Positions 16,829 through 27,636 of a stretch of 64,000 nucleotides of DNA are shown one piece after another (position 1 is the stretch's first letter; each line of letters begins with the position of its first letter). The notes below the pieces were generated by a model, which worked only from the letters and a program-made list of their open reading frames with translations, made no database searches and was not told the origin of the DNA. Location of the stretch: positions 806,001-870,000 of the forward strand of contig NZ_CP091804.1 of NCBI RefSeq assembly GCF_022024275.1, read 5' to 3'. This DNA is from Sphingopyxis sp. BSN-002 (GTDB taxonomy: Bacteria; Pseudomonadota; Alphaproteobacteria; Sphingomonadales; Sphingomonadaceae). A program made the translations under genes and the position numbers.

Positions 16829-17372
16829 AGCGCGACTGCCCCGGTCCGCGGCACATCTTCTTCGACACGCGCGTTTCTTCGCCCTCGACGATGACGATGT
16901 CGGTGACATTCATGCAGCTTGTGCCGTCGGCGAGCTGGTTCTTCGACGCAACGGTCGACGAGCCACTGACATTCTCGCGCGTTTCGCTGGTCCAGTTCGC
17001 GGTCGAGCCGATCTCGCCCTCGCGGGTGATTTCCTCGGTCGCGGCCGCCGCCTGCACCTGCTCCGCGGGGTCGAGCTTGCATGCGATGGCGTTGGTCAGC
17101 GTCCCGCTCACCTCGGCGATCGGCACATAGCTATAGACGCCGGCCTTGCTCGCCGCGCTGCCGATCGCGCTATCGAGCACACCGCCGATAATCGCGCGTC
17201 CGGAACTGCTGCCCTTCTTGCCCTTGGGACAGCCGCCATTGTCGTCTTCGCTGGGCTTGGGCGCCGGGGTCGTCACCTTGCGCAGGATGCTGCCGAACTG
17301 CGCCTGCGCCGGCGATACCGCCAGCATGCACGCCGCAAGGACCGCCGGGGCACATAAAATTCTGTGCGTCAT
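16812..17372 (-). CDS. secreted protein with surface-antigen-like C terminus
   Basis: This 186-residue protein has a signal peptide (VLAACMLAVSPAQAQ) and a glycine/serine-rich segment (GRAIIGGVLDSAIGSAASKAG) like a glycine zipper. Its C-terminal half (GSTANWTSETRENVSGSS with GTSCMNVTDIVIVEGEE) resembles the pattern of Rickettsia 17-kDa surface antigen-like proteins. It is co-oriented and overlapping with the ClpP-like gene downstream, so the two probably work in the same envelope process. The function is unknown. Confidence 0.68.
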   Translation of the reverse strand: MTHRILCAPAVLAACMLAVSPAQAQFGSILRKVTTPAPKPSEDDNGGCPKGKKGSSSGRAIIGGVLDSAIGSAASKAGVYSYVPIAEVSGTLTNAIACKLDPAEQVQAAAATEEITREGEIGSTANWTSETRENVSGSSTVASKNQLADGTSCMNVTDIVIVEGEETRVSKKMCRGPGQSRYALAA

Positions 17373-17524
17373 CGAAATCCACCCTCATCACGCCCGGATT
17401 GCGGGCAATCGCACGACCCCTGTAGCCGAGGTTCATGCCACTCGCTGTGATTTTCATCAACAGCACAAGATTATCTCAGCCGGACAGGTTGAATTAAGGC
17501 TGAATATGTAACAAACCGCCTGTC

Positions 17525-17971
17525 ATGCTGTCGCAAAAGACCCGCTATACGATCCGTGCCTTCCAGCACCTTGCCGACCATTGGGGCAAGGGGCAGGTCC
17601 AGCTCGCGGATATTGCGGATGCGCAGAATATCCCGCCGAAATTCCTGACCGTGATCCTGTCCGAAATGGCGCGCGAGGGCCTGCTCATTTCGCAGCGCGG
17701 CCGCGACGGCGGCTATCAGCTTGCGCTGCCCCCGATCGACATCAGCTATGGCGACCTCGTCCGCCTGACGCGCGGCTCGCTCGCGCTGGTGCCGTGTGCT
17801 GCACGCAATGCGCACGAGCAGTGCAAGAATTGCCTGCCCGAGGCCGAGTGCCGGATGCGCAGCCTGATGCTGAAGGTCCGCGACGATACCGCGGCGATCC
17901 TCGATCGCATAAGCCTCGCCGATCCGATCCAGATGGAACCGCTCTTCGACAAGGACGAAGCCGCCGAATAG
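17525..17971 (+). CDS. Rrf2 family transcription regulator with four-cysteine cluster motif
   Basis: This 148-residue regulator begins MLSQKTRYTIRAFQHLAD, the standard Rrf2 opening, followed by a winged helix (IPPKFLTVILSEMAREGLL). The wing RGRDGGYQLA precedes a cysteine series VPCAARNAHEQCKNC and EC, spaced C-X9-C-X2-C-X5-C near residues 96-117. Rrf2 proteins such as IscR and RirA bind iron-sulfur clusters through cysteines here, but usually three with different spacing, so this one probably senses iron, oxygen or nitric oxide. It lies 72 bp upstream of a cation antiporter gene that it may control. Confidence 0.88.
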   Translation: MLSQKTRYTIRAFQHLADHWGKGQVQLADIADAQNIPPKFLTVILSEMAREGLLISQRGRDGGYQLALPPIDISYGDLVRLTRGSLALVPCAARNAHEQCKNCLPEAECRMRSLMLKVRDDTAAILDRISLADPIQMEPLFDKDEAAE

Positions 17972-18043
17972 CTGCCGGCCCGCTCCGAGAGAACGTTCAC
18001 AAAATCGCTTGTCGAAGGCACCTGCCGGGGATAACCAGACCCC

Positions 18044-19246
18044 ATGGGGTTCCTCGTCGATCTCGTCTGCTTCCTCGTCGTGCCGCTGCTTTGCTGGCGG
18101 CTCGTCCGGGGCGCGGTCCCGATGGCGGTGCTCCCGATCCTCGCCGGCCTGTCCGTCGCGATTGCAGCCGACCGGTTCGGTTTCGACAAGGCGATGCTCG
18201 GCCCCTCGCCGCTTGGCGAAGCGATCGGCTGGTGCGGCGTGCTCGCGCTGGCGTTCAGCGCGGGGCTCGAGACGCGCACAGCTTCGGCGCACCTGCCGCG
18301 CCTTGGCGGGCAAGCCGCCGCCTCCGCGCTGGTCGCGCTCGCCCTTCCCTTCGCTGTCGGGTTCCTGATCGCGCTCTCCGGTGCGCTCGACCTCGTACTT
18401 GCGCGGCCAGAGGGGGTCTCGCCGTTGCTCTCGGCGGGCGCGATCGGGCTTTGCCTCGCAGTGAGCGCGCTCCCCGTACTGGTCGGGATCGTGCGCGAGC
18501 TTCCGGCAAGGGACCGTCCGCTTGGCAACCTGTCGCTGCGCATCGCGGCGCTCGACGATGCGATCCTCTGGGCCGGCCTTGCCCTGCTGCTCTTCATCCA
18601 CAATGGCGACAGCGGCGGCTTTGCAACCGGCGGCTGGACGATCCTTGCCGCATGCGGCGCGCTGGCATTGATGCCAACGCTGCGCGGCCGGATCGACCGC
18701 CTGCTCCCCGGGCATATTGCCCCGTCCGTTCTGATCGGCCTCGCCTATCTCGCCGCGGGAAGCTGGGCGACCTCGGCGCTCGGACTGCACGAACTGCTCG
18801 GCGCCTATTTCGCCGGAGCGATGGTGCCGGCGCGCCTTGCCGACAGGCTGATGCCCGAACGGCTGGGAAAGATCGCGCTCTTCGGGCTGTCGCCGCTTTT
18901 CTTCGCGCATCGCGGACTCAGTATCGACGGCGCGGTGCTGACCCCGGTCGCGATCGGCGCCGCCTTCACCCTGCTGTTGCTCGCAGGCGCGGCGAAGCTT
19001 GCCGCCGTGCATCTCGTCCCGCCGTCGCCCGGCATGGCTGCGCGCGAGCGCACGCGGCTCGGTCTGCTCCTGCAATGCAAGGGATTGATGGAAATCGTCG
19101 CCGCCACGATCCTCGTGCAGGCGGGCCTGATCACTCCGACGGTCTTTGCGGTGCTCGTGACGCTCGCGCTCGTTTCGACGACACTGACCGTTCCGCTGTT
19201 CCGCCACGCGTCGCGGATCGCCCGGGGACATCGCGTCCCCGCTTGA
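18044..19246 (+). CDS. cation:proton antiporter, CPA2 family
   Basis: This 400-residue inner membrane protein has about 11-12 hydrophobic segments. The conserved regions of CPA2 antiporters are present: the acidic GLETRTAS near residue 74, RIAALDDAILWAGLALLL with paired aspartates near 170, and LLGAYFAGAMVPARLADRL near 255. It exchanges Na+ or K+ for protons. It lacks the C-terminal TrkA-N nucleotide-binding domain found in KefB/C. The gene follows the Rrf2 regulator and ends at a strong terminator. Confidence 0.88.
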   Translation: MGFLVDLVCFLVVPLLCWRLVRGAVPMAVLPILAGLSVAIAADRFGFDKAMLGPSPLGEAIGWCGVLALAFSAGLETRTASAHLPRLGGQAAASALVALALPFAVGFLIALSGALDLVLARPEGVSPLLSAGAIGLCLAVSALPVLVGIVRELPARDRPLGNLSLRIAALDDAILWAGLALLLFIHNGDSGGFATGGWTILAACGALALMPTLRGRIDRLLPGHIAPSVLIGLAYLAAGSWATSALGLHELLGAYFAGAMVPARLADRLMPERLGKIALFGLSPLFFAHRGLSIDGAVLTPVAIGAAFTLLLLAGAAKLAAVHLVPPSPGMAARERTRLGLLLQCKGLMEIVAATILVQAGLITPTVFAVLVTLALVSTTLTVPLFRHASRIARGHRVPA

Positions 19247-19259
19247 TCGCGCAAAGAAA

Positions 19260-19281
19260 AAGGCCCGCAAATGCGGGCCTT
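19260..19281 (+). terminator. intrinsic terminator after the antiporter
   Basis: AAGGCCCGCA and TGCGGGCCTT form a 10-bp stem, preceded by an A-run and followed by TCCTGAAAAA. It lies 13 bp after the antiporter stop and 9 bp before the end of the opposite-strand tRNA-Ala. The same AAAGGCCCGCA arm is used in the rpsA terminator at 25259. Confidence 0.8.
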
Positions 19282-19290
19282 CCTGAAAAA

Positions 19291-19366
<76 letters not shown>

Positions 19367-19438
19367 GTGCCATTTTGCGGGTCGCCCTGGGTGGTGCGAC
19401 CGGGACGCCGCCTTTACCAGCGCGCGTCCGTTATGCAA

Positions 19439-19474
19439 GGGGCCAAATGCATCGGAAGATGCTTTTTTGGCCCC
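19439..19474. terminator. bidirectional hairpin between the FYDLN gene and tRNA-Ala
   Basis: GCATC and GATGC enclose a GGAA loop and are flanked by GGGGCCAAA and TTTGGCCCC, with a T6 run on the plus strand and an A/T tract on the other arm. It lies 12 bp beyond the stop of the minus-strand FYDLN gene and separates it from tRNA-Ala. Confidence 0.75.
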
Positions 19475-19486
19475 CCGCTATAATAA

Positions 19487-19810
19487 TCAGCTTTCGTCGT
19501 CGCCGTCGTCGCCGGTGTCGACGCCAAGATCGTCGTCGCCGCCAAGGTCGACGTCATTGTCGGGCGAATCGCTGTCCTCGTCGACATCGACGTCCAGATC
19601 CAGATCCTCGTCGACGCCTTCTTCCTTGGCGACCTTGCCGGGCTTCTCGATCTGTTCGAACGGCATCGGCTGCTTCGATTTCAGCACCGATTCCGGCAGC
19701 CACGCATAACCGCAGTTGATGCAGGTGACCGGGTCATCCTTGGTCAAATCATAGAATCGGGTCGCGCATTTCGGGCAGCTACGCTTCGTGCCCCATTCAG
19801 CCTTGATCAT
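19487..19810 (-). CDS. TIGR02300 (FYDLN acid domain) family protein
   Basis: This 107-residue protein begins MIKAEWGTKRSCPKCATRFYDL and has a four-cysteine zinc-ribbon pattern (CPKC...CINC) followed by YAWLPESVLKSK. The last 50 residues are almost entirely acidic (repeated DLDVDVDED and GDDDLG). This is the organisation of the alphaproteobacterial FYDLN-acid family, here with FYDLT. It may bind nucleic acid or another partner through the ribbon, with a flexible acidic tail, but its role is not established. Confidence 0.9.
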   Translation of the reverse strand: MIKAEWGTKRSCPKCATRFYDLTKDDPVTCINCGYAWLPESVLKSKQPMPFEQIEKPGKVAKEEGVDEDLDLDVDVDEDSDSPDNDVDLGGDDDLGVDTGDDGDDES

Positions 19811-19843
19811 AATATGCCTCGTAACCCTTTGGAAACAGGATAA

Positions 19844-21874
<2,031 letters not shown>

Positions 21875-21891
<17 letters not shown>

Positions 21892-23161
21892 TCTCGGGCA
21901 GCGCCGGCCGCTCGGGCGCGGGTCCGGCGTGATAGACGCAGGTCTCGCCCACACCCTTCAGCATTTCGTTATGCGGCGGGCCGAAGGCCGCGCGGTCCTT
22001 GGCGCGGAGCCAGGTGCTCTCCGATATCGCGATGCCGTTGACGGGCGCCGTGCCCTCGAGGCGCGCCGCCATATTCACGGTCTCGCCCCAATAATCATAG
22101 GCCATGCGCGTCGCGCCGATCACCCCGCCGACCACCGGCCCGCTGTGGATGCCGGCGCGCAGCCCGACATCGGTCCCCGCGACGTCCTGCAGCCGTGGCA
22201 CCCCCTCCAGCACATCGCGGGCAAAGGCGATTGCGGAGTCGGCGCTGTTGCCACTCGTCACATTGCCGCCCGCGATGGCCAGATAGGCGTCACCGATCGT
22301 CTTCACCTTCTCGACACCGTGCTTCGCCGCACAGGCGTCGGCGTGATTGAAGAAGGCGTTGAGCACTTCGACCAGATGCCCGGGCGATACGCGCTTGGTC
22401 AGGCTGGTAAAGCCCGCCATGTCGATGAAGATCACGCTCGCGTCGGCATAGGCATCGGCGACCATCCGCCCGTCGCGGATCTTCTCGACCGCCGCCTGCG
22501 GCAGCATGTTATAGACCAGATCCTCGTTCTTCTTGCGCTCGATCTCGAGCGCCTCGGCCAGCGCGAAGGCGCCGCGGCTCGACCGGTCGATCGCGAAATT
22601 GATCGCGAGCATGATCGTCGCGCCGCTCAGATAGCTGAGGAGCGCGTACCACAGTCCCGCGCCGTGGCTCTGCACCGGCAGCACGGTCGACAGGAAAACG
22701 GTGAGGTCGAGCCCGAGCCACAACAGGAAAAGCCGCGGCCGTCCCGCCAGCGCGACCGCGGCAAAGGCGCTGACCGACAGCCGGTTGATCACCCCGACCG
22801 CGTGCATCTGCTCCTGCATGTCGATCAGCTCGTCGAACAGGATCAGGTTGATGTGCCCGACGAGGAACACGATCCCCAGCAGCGCCGCGAAGTCGATCCC
22901 CGGCCGCGACAGATAACCGCGCCAGAAGGTTGATCCGATATAGGCACCCGCCAGAATCAGCGTCGATCCGAACAGGACCGCCAGCTTGGCGGTGTCGACG
23001 GGGTTGACGAGCATCGGGTTCGCGATCGTGTAGGCGAGCGCCACGAGCATGAAGAGCACGCCATAGATGCGCACGAACGGCAGCCGCAATGCCCGCGCCG
23101 ATTGCTGGAATCGCGCTTCGACCGCCGGATCGGCGAACTTGCCGTATACTGCCCCTTGCAT
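21875..23161 (-). CDS. class III adenylate cyclase with six-helix membrane anchor
   Basis: This 428-residue protein has about six N-terminal transmembrane segments (residues 30-190), a linker helix, then a class III cyclase domain from about 235. The catalytic residues are intact: metal aspartates D247 (FIDMAGFTSL) and D291, adenine-selecting K287 (VKTIGD) and D356 (YDYWGE), and transition-state N363 and R367 (VNMAARLE). The Lys/Asp pair indicates ATP rather than GTP as substrate, so the product is cAMP. The membrane part resembles the six-helix anchor of mycobacterial Rv1625c-type enzymes. It is inserted, in reverse, between cmk and rpsA. Confidence 0.92.
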
Positions 23162-23248
23162 CCGATGAGACCCCTCTCGATTACTTGGGAGAATCTATAA
23201 GCAAGGTCTTACGATGCGGTTTACCCCAAGGAAGGCGGGGCTTTCGCC

Positions 23249-23277
23249 TTGCTTTCTGGCGTCTTTCGCCATATATG
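23249..23277 (+). promoter_or_regulatory. candidate promoter of the rpsA leader
   Basis: TTGCTT at 23249-23254 is followed after exactly 17 bp by TATATG at 23272-23277, a reasonable housekeeping promoter. Transcription would start near 23284 and meet the terminator-like hairpin at 23344 after about 60 bases. Confidence 0.45.
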
Positions 23278-23343
23278 CGCGCCGTCCGACGGGCTTTCAG
23301 CCGGTCGAGGCAGGAACAAGCCGCCGCTCGATAGAAGAGCGTC

Positions 23344-23377
23344 GGGCGTGACGGGGCTTCCCTGTCGCGCCCTTTTT
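23344..23377 (+). terminator. strong intrinsic terminator inside the rpsA leader (candidate attenuator)
   Basis: GGGCGTGACGGG (23344-23355) pairs along all 12 positions, with two G-U pairs, with CCTGTCGCGCCC (23361-23372) around a GCTTC loop. Five T residues follow at 23373-23377. It is oriented only for rightward transcription and lies 130 bp upstream of rpsA. No complete gene lies between the candidate promoter and it. It is either an attenuator of rpsA or the end of a small RNA. Confidence 0.7.
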
Positions 23378-23508
23378 GCTTTGCCCCTGCCCCGCCCGAG
23401 GAAGCTCTCAGGATGCTGCGCATCGCATTCGGCGGGCGTGGCGGATCGGCCAAAAGACCAGCGGAACCAACCGCTTGGCCGGAACAGAATGAAGTAAGGA
23501 AACCCAAT

Positions 23509-25227
23509 ATGGCCTCTACGGCTTTTCCGTCGCGCGACGATTTCGCCGCGATGCTCGACGAATCGCTGGGTGGTGCTGATGGCGGCTTTGAAGGCCGCGT
23601 CGTCAAGGGCACCGTGACCGCGATCGAAAACGACTTGGCAGTGATCGACATCGGCCTGAAGAGCGAAGGCCGCGTGCCGCTTCGCGAATTCGCGATGCCC
23701 GGCCAGAAAGCCGACCTCAACGTCGGTGACGAAGTCGAAGTCTATGTCGACCGCGTCGAAAACGCCAATGGCGAAACCATGCTGTCGCGCGACCGTGCTC
23801 GCCGCGAAGCTGCATGGGACCGCCTCGAAGAAGAATTCAACAAGGAAGCCCGCGTCGAAGGCGTCATCTTCGGCCGCGTCAAGGGCGGCTTCACCGTCGA
23901 CCTCGGCGGCGCCGTGGCGTTCCTTCCGGGTTCGCAGGTCGACATCCGCCCCGTGCGCGACGTCGGCCCGCTCATGGACCTGCCGCAGCCCTTCCAGATC
24001 CTCAAGATGGATCGTCGCCGCGGCAACATCGTCGTGTCGCGCCGCGCCATCCTCGAAGAAACGCGCGCCGAACAGCGTTCGGGCCTGATCATGAACCTCG
24101 AAGAGGGCCAGATCATCGAAGGCGCGGTCAAGAACATCACCGATTACGGTGCGTTCGTCGACCTCGGCGGCATCGACGGCCTGCTCCATGTCACCGACAT
24201 GAGCTACAAGCGCGTCAACCACCCGAGCGAAGTCATCAACATCGGTGACACCGTCCGCGTCCAGATCATCCGCATCAACCGCGACACGCAGCGCATCAGC
24301 CTCGGCATGAAGCAGCTCGAAAGCGATCCGTGGGAAGGCGTCGCCGCCAAGTACCCCGTCGGTGCGAAGCTCTCGGGCACCGTCACGAATATCACCGACT
24401 ATGGTGCGTTCGTCGAACTCGAACCCGGCATCGAAGGCCTGGTCCACGTCAGCGAAATGTCGTGGGTCAAGAAGAACGTCCACCCCGGCAAGATCGTCTC
24501 GACCAGCCAGGAAGTCGACGTCATCGTCCTCGAAGTCGACAGCGACAAGCGCCGTATCTCGCTCGGCCTCAAGCAGGCCCAGTCGAATCCGTGGGGGGCG
24601 TTCGCCGAAGCCCACCCGGTCGGCTCGGTCGTCGAAGGCGAAGTCAAGAACGCGACCGAATTCGGCCTGTTCGTCGGCCTTCCGGGCGACGTCGACGGCA
24701 TGGTCCACATGTCGGACATCGCTTGGGGCATCTCGGGCGAAGAAGCGCTGCACCTCCACCGCAAGGGCGAGGCCGTGCAGGTCGTCGTTCTCGACGTCGA
24801 CGTCGAGAAGGAACGCATCAGCCTCGGCATCAAGCAGCTTGAAAAGGGTGCTCCGGCCGTCGGCGGCGGCAGCTCGGCTGCCGGTGCAGGTTCGCTGAAG
24901 AAGAACGACATCGTCACCGTCTCGGTTCTCGAAGTCCGCGACAACGGCCTCGAAGTCCAGGCCGGCGAAGATGGTGCCACCGGCTTCATCAAGCGCGCCG
25001 ACCTCGGCCGCGACCGCGACGAGCAGCGCGCCGAGCGCTATCAGGTCGGGCAGAAGTTCGACGCGATGGTCATCGGCTTCGATCGCTCGAAGAAGCCCAG
25101 CTTCTCGGTCAAGGCGATGCAGATCGCCGAAGAGAAGGAAGCTGTCGCACAATATGGTTCATCGGACTCGGGCGCATCGCTCGGCGACATCCTCGGCGAA
25201 GCGCTGAAGGCCGGCAAGAAGGACTGA
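23509..25227 (+). CDS. rpsA: 30S ribosomal protein S1
   Basis: This 572-residue protein binds mRNA on the small ribosomal subunit and helps start translation. It consists of six S1 OB-fold repeats. The clear ones include GRVVKGTVTAIENDLAVIDI near residue 29 and ARVEGVIFGRVKGGFTVDL near 117. The central repeats contain ITDYGAFVDLGGIDGLLHV and ITDYGAFVELEPGIEGLVHV, each followed by RISLGMKQL or RISLGLKQA. The ATG has TAAGGA 8 bp upstream. Codon usage is strongly biased toward C-ending codons, as expected of a highly expressed gene. A strong terminator follows. Confidence 0.98.
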   Translation: MASTAFPSRDDFAAMLDESLGGADGGFEGRVVKGTVTAIENDLAVIDIGLKSEGRVPLREFAMPGQKADLNVGDEVEVYVDRVENANGETMLSRDRARREAAWDRLEEEFNKEARVEGVIFGRVKGGFTVDLGGAVAFLPGSQVDIRPVRDVGPLMDLPQPFQILKMDRRRGNIVVSRRAILEETRAEQRSGLIMNLEEGQIIEGAVKNITDYGAFVDLGGIDGLLHVTDMSYKRVNHPSEVINIGDTVRVQIIRINRDTQRISLGMKQLESDPWEGVAAKYPVGAKLSGTVTNITDYGAFVELEPGIEGLVHVSEMSWVKKNVHPGKIVSTSQEVDVIVLEVDSDKRRISLGLKQAQSNPWGAFAEAHPVGSVVEGEVKNATEFGLFVGLPGDVDGMVHMSDIAWGISGEEALHLHRKGEAVQVVVLDVDVEKERISLGIKQLEKGAPAVGGGSSAAGAGSLKKNDIVTVSVLEVRDNGLEVQAGEDGATGFIKRADLGRDRDEQRAERYQVGQKFDAMVIGFDRSKKPSFSVKAMQIAEEKEAVAQYGSSDSGASLGDILGEALKAGKKD

Positions 25228-25258
25228 TAGTTTCGTCCTCCTGCCGTCAGGCAAAAGA

Positions 25259-25297
25259 AAAGGCCCGCAGAGTGTCCCTCTGCGGGCCTTTTTCTTT
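25259..25297 (+). terminator. intrinsic terminator after rpsA
   Basis: A perfect 14-bp stem (AAAGGCCCGCAGAG with CTCTGCGGGCCTTT) has a 5-base loop. It is preceded by an A-rich run and followed by a T-rich run, 31 bp after the rpsA stop. Confidence 0.95.
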
Positions 25298-25434
25298 CAG
25301 TGATATATTTTGACCGAACAGTGATTCATGTTAGTCTCTCGGCCGCGTCGGGAGGGGTCCTCACGCACACCGAGCCGGCAAAGACCGGATGGCCTGCATC
25401 CCGCGGGGTGCGCGTGTATATTTAGGGGAAGCAC

Positions 25435-25713
25435 ATGATCCGGTCGGAACTGGTGCAAAAAATCGCGAGTGAAAACAGCGACTTGCGCCTTGAAGAAGTA
25501 GAGCGAATCGTCGATGCGTTTTTCGATTCGATCGTAGACCAACTCGCGGCGGGGGGCCGCGTCGAATTGCGCGGATTCGGAGCATTCTCGACACGCTCAC
25601 GCGAGTCGCGCACCGGCCGCAATCCGCGTACCGGCACGCCGGTCGCGGTGAACGCGAAAAAAGTCCCTTATTTCAAGCCCGGAAAGGAAATGCGCGAGCG
25701 TCTGAACGACTGA
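25435..25713 (+). CDS. ihfB: integration host factor subunit beta
   Basis: This 92-residue HU/IHF-fold protein bends DNA as one half of IHF. It begins [17 protein letters not shown] and has the dimer core [23 protein letters not shown]. The intercalating-arm sequence is [11 protein letters not shown], followed by [24 protein letters not shown] with RxPRTG favours IHF-beta over HU, and position directly after rpsA is the conserved site for ihfB. An AGGGGAAG ribosome-binding site precedes the ATG. A TTGACC at 25310 with a poor -10 may be its promoter, because the rpsA terminator lies between the two genes. Confidence 0.93.
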   Translation: MIRSELVQKIASENSDLRLEEVERIVDAFFDSIVDQLAAGGRVELRGFGAFSTRSRESRTGRNPRTGTPVAVNAKKVPYFKPGKEMRERLND

Positions 25714-25746
25714 CCTCGCGCCTCCCTGCCAGTGCTCGGGCCCGGC

Positions 25747-26514
25747 TCAGTTCTTGAGCCGGTAGCCTGTCCGGAACATCCAGAAAATCACTGCCAGGCA
25801 CAGCGCCAGGAACAGCGTCACCGCGCCCATGCTGACGCCGATCCCGACGTCGCCCTGTCCGAAGAAGGTCCAGCGGAAGCCGCTGATCAGATAGACGACG
25901 GGATTGAACAGCGTCACCGCCCGCCACGCCGCGGGCAGCATATCAAGCGAATAGAAGGCCCCGCCCAGAAAGGTAAGCGGATAGACGACGAGCAGCGGGA
26001 TCACCTGCAGCTGCTCGAAGCTCTGCGCCCAGATGCCGATGATGAAGCCGAACAGGCAGAAGGTCACGGCCATCAGGATCATGAAGGCGACCATCAGCAG
26101 CGGATGCATGACCTGCACGTCGACGAACAGGTGCGCGGTTGCGAAGATGATCGATCCGATGATCACCGACTTGGTCGCCGCCGCGCCGACATAGGCGATC
26201 AGCAGCTCCAGCGGCGACATCGGCGACGAGAGCATCTCGTAGATCGTCCCCGTCCATTTGGGCATATAGATGCCGAAACTCGCGTTGCTGATGCTTTCGG
26301 TGAACATCGTCAGCATCATCAGCCCCGGAACGATGAACGCGCCATAGGGCACGGTGCTGACGTCGCTCATCCGGCTGCCGATCGCCGATCCGAAGACGAC
26401 GAAATAGAGCGTGGTCGTGATCACCGGCAGCATCAGGCTGGTCCAGAAGGTGCGCCCGAAGCGCGCCATCTCGAACAGGTAGATCGAACGAATACCGCGT
26501 ATATTCTGGATCAT
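25747..26514 (-). CDS. ABC-2 type transporter permease
   Basis: This 255-residue membrane protein has about six transmembrane segments. The ABC-2 signature region is near residues 85-110 ([23 protein letters not shown]) and 168-195 ([24 protein letters not shown]). It is the export channel partner of the ATPase encoded just upstream with a 4-bp overlap. Such pairs export drugs, polysaccharides or lipids, and the substrate cannot be read here. It ends 34 bp from the ihfB stop on the opposite strand. Confidence 0.92.
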   Translation of the reverse strand: MIQNIRGIRSIYLFEMARFGRTFWTSLMLPVITTTLYFVVFGSAIGSRMSDVSTVPYGAFIVPGLMMLTMFTESISNASFGIYMPKWTGTIYEMLSSPMSPLELLIAYVGAAATKSVIIGSIIFATAHLFVDVQVMHPLLMVAFMILMAVTFCLFGFIIGIWAQSFEQLQVIPLLVVYPLTFLGGAFYSLDMLPAAWRAVTLFNPVVYLISGFRWTFFGQGDVGIGVSMGAVTLFLALCLAVIFWMFRTGYRLKN

Positions 26515-27455
26515 GCGGCGCGTTCCCCATTCTTCTTCTCATGCACCAGCCCGACGAAGATGTCCTCGAGCGAGCTTTGTTCGGTGTGGAGATCCTTGAA
26601 CTGGACCCCGATGTCACTCATCCGTCGCAGCAGCGACGGCACGCCGGTCGCCTCGGCCTGGCTGTCGAATTCATAGACGAGCTCATACCCCTCGCCACCG
26701 AGCTGCAGCTTCCACTGCGCCAGCTCGTCGGGCACCGCCGCCAGCGGATCGGCAAGGTTGAGCGTCAGCGTCTTGCGCCCCAGCTTCTTGATCAGCGCAT
26801 CCTTCTCCTCGACCAGGATCAGCTTGCCGTGGCTGATCACGCCCACCCGGTCGGCCATCTCCTCGGCCTCCTCGATATAGTGGGTGGTCAGGATGATCGT
26901 GACGCCGCGTTCGCGCAGCCCGCGCACCATGTTCCACATATCGCGGCGCAGCTCGACATCGACGCCGGCGGTGGGCTCGTCGAGGAACAGGATTTCGGGT
27001 TCGTGGCTCAGCGCCTTCGCGATCATGACGCGGCGCTTCATGCCCCCCGACAACTCCATGATCTTGCTGTTCCGCTTGTCCCAGAGCGACAGGTCCTTCA
27101 GCAATTGCTCGATAAATGCCGGATCCTTGGGCTTCCCGAACAAGCCGCGCGAAAAGGTCACCGTGGTGATCACCTTTTCGAACGCGTCGGTGTGGAGCTC
27201 CTGCGGCACCAGCCCGATCATCGAGCGCGCGGCCCGATAGTCTTTCGCATGATCGTGCCCGCCGACCGTCACCGTACCGCTGCTCGCCGTCACGATCCCG
27301 CAGACGATGCTGATCATTGTCGTCTTGCCCGCGCCGTTCGGCCCGAGCAGCGCGAAAATCTCCCCCTTGTTGATGATAAGGTCGACACCGGAAAGCGCCT
27401 GGTGCCCGCTCTTGTAAGTCTTTCCGAGTCCGGAAATTTCGAGAACTGCAGTCAT
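26511..27455 (-). CDS. ABC transporter ATP-binding protein (ABC-2 exporter)
   Basis: This 314-residue ATPase has Walker [10 protein letters not shown] near residue 39, Q-loop VPQE, signature LSGGMKRR near 135 and Walker [13 protein letters not shown] near 155. The H-loop is [16 protein letters not shown]. The C-terminal 80 residues are a regulatory extension typical of drug and polysaccharide exporters (DRI family). I chose ATG 27455 over an upstream in-frame start at 27485 because it gives the standard N terminus [17 protein letters not shown]. It powers the permease encoded immediately downstream. Confidence 0.93.
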   Translation of the reverse strand: MTAVLEISGLGKTYKSGHQALSGVDLIINKGEIFALLGPNGAGKTTMISIVCGIVTASSGTVTVGGHDHAKDYRAARSMIGLVPQELHTDAFEKVITTVTFSRGLFGKPKDPAFIEQLLKDLSLWDKRNSKIMELSGGMKRRVMIAKALSHEPEILFLDEPTAGVDVELRRDMWNMVRGLRERGVTIILTTHYIEEAEEMADRVGVISHGKLILVEEKDALIKKLGRKTLTLNLADPLAAVPDELAQWKLQLGGEGYELVYEFDSQAEATGVPSLLRRMSDIGVQFKDLHTEQSSLEDIFVGLVHEKKNGERAA

Positions 27456-27545
27456 GGCTCCGCGTCTAGCCGAGTGGTCCGCCATGGTGAAGCGCCAAAC
27501 AGCGCTTGACCTCCATCAGCCCATCGGCTTGACCGGCTCATCCGT

Positions 27546-27631
27546 GCGGACGTGGCGAAATCGGTAGACGCAGCAGACTTAAAATCTGCCATCCTCTGGG
27601 TATCCGGGTTCAAGTCCCGGCGTCCGCACCA
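27546..27631 (+). tRNA. tRNA-Leu (anticodon TAA)
   Basis: An 86-nt class II tRNA: acceptor GCGGACG pairs with CGTCCGC, the anticodon arm GCAGA-CTTAAAA-TCTGC carries TAA, a long variable arm (CATCCTCTGGGTATC) follows and the T-arm contains GGTTCAAGTCC. CCA is encoded at 27629-27631. Confidence 0.96.
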
Positions 27632-27636
27632 CATGG

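Larger units (their letters stand above)
23162..23508. other. gene-free region between the cyclase and rpsA
   Basis: This 347-bp region holds no convincing protein gene. It contains the start region of the leftward cyclase gene, a rightward promoter candidate at 23249-23277, a short AAGGCG/CGCCTT hairpin at 23232-23250, a very strong rightward terminator-like hairpin at 23344-23377 and then 130 bp of rpsA leader. Confidence 0.6.

Noticed and set aside
23221..25152. A 643-codon leftward frame opposite rpsA
   Set aside because: Its Asp/Val/Asp-rich text mirrors the S1 coding frame, and rpsA is unmistakable on the other strand.
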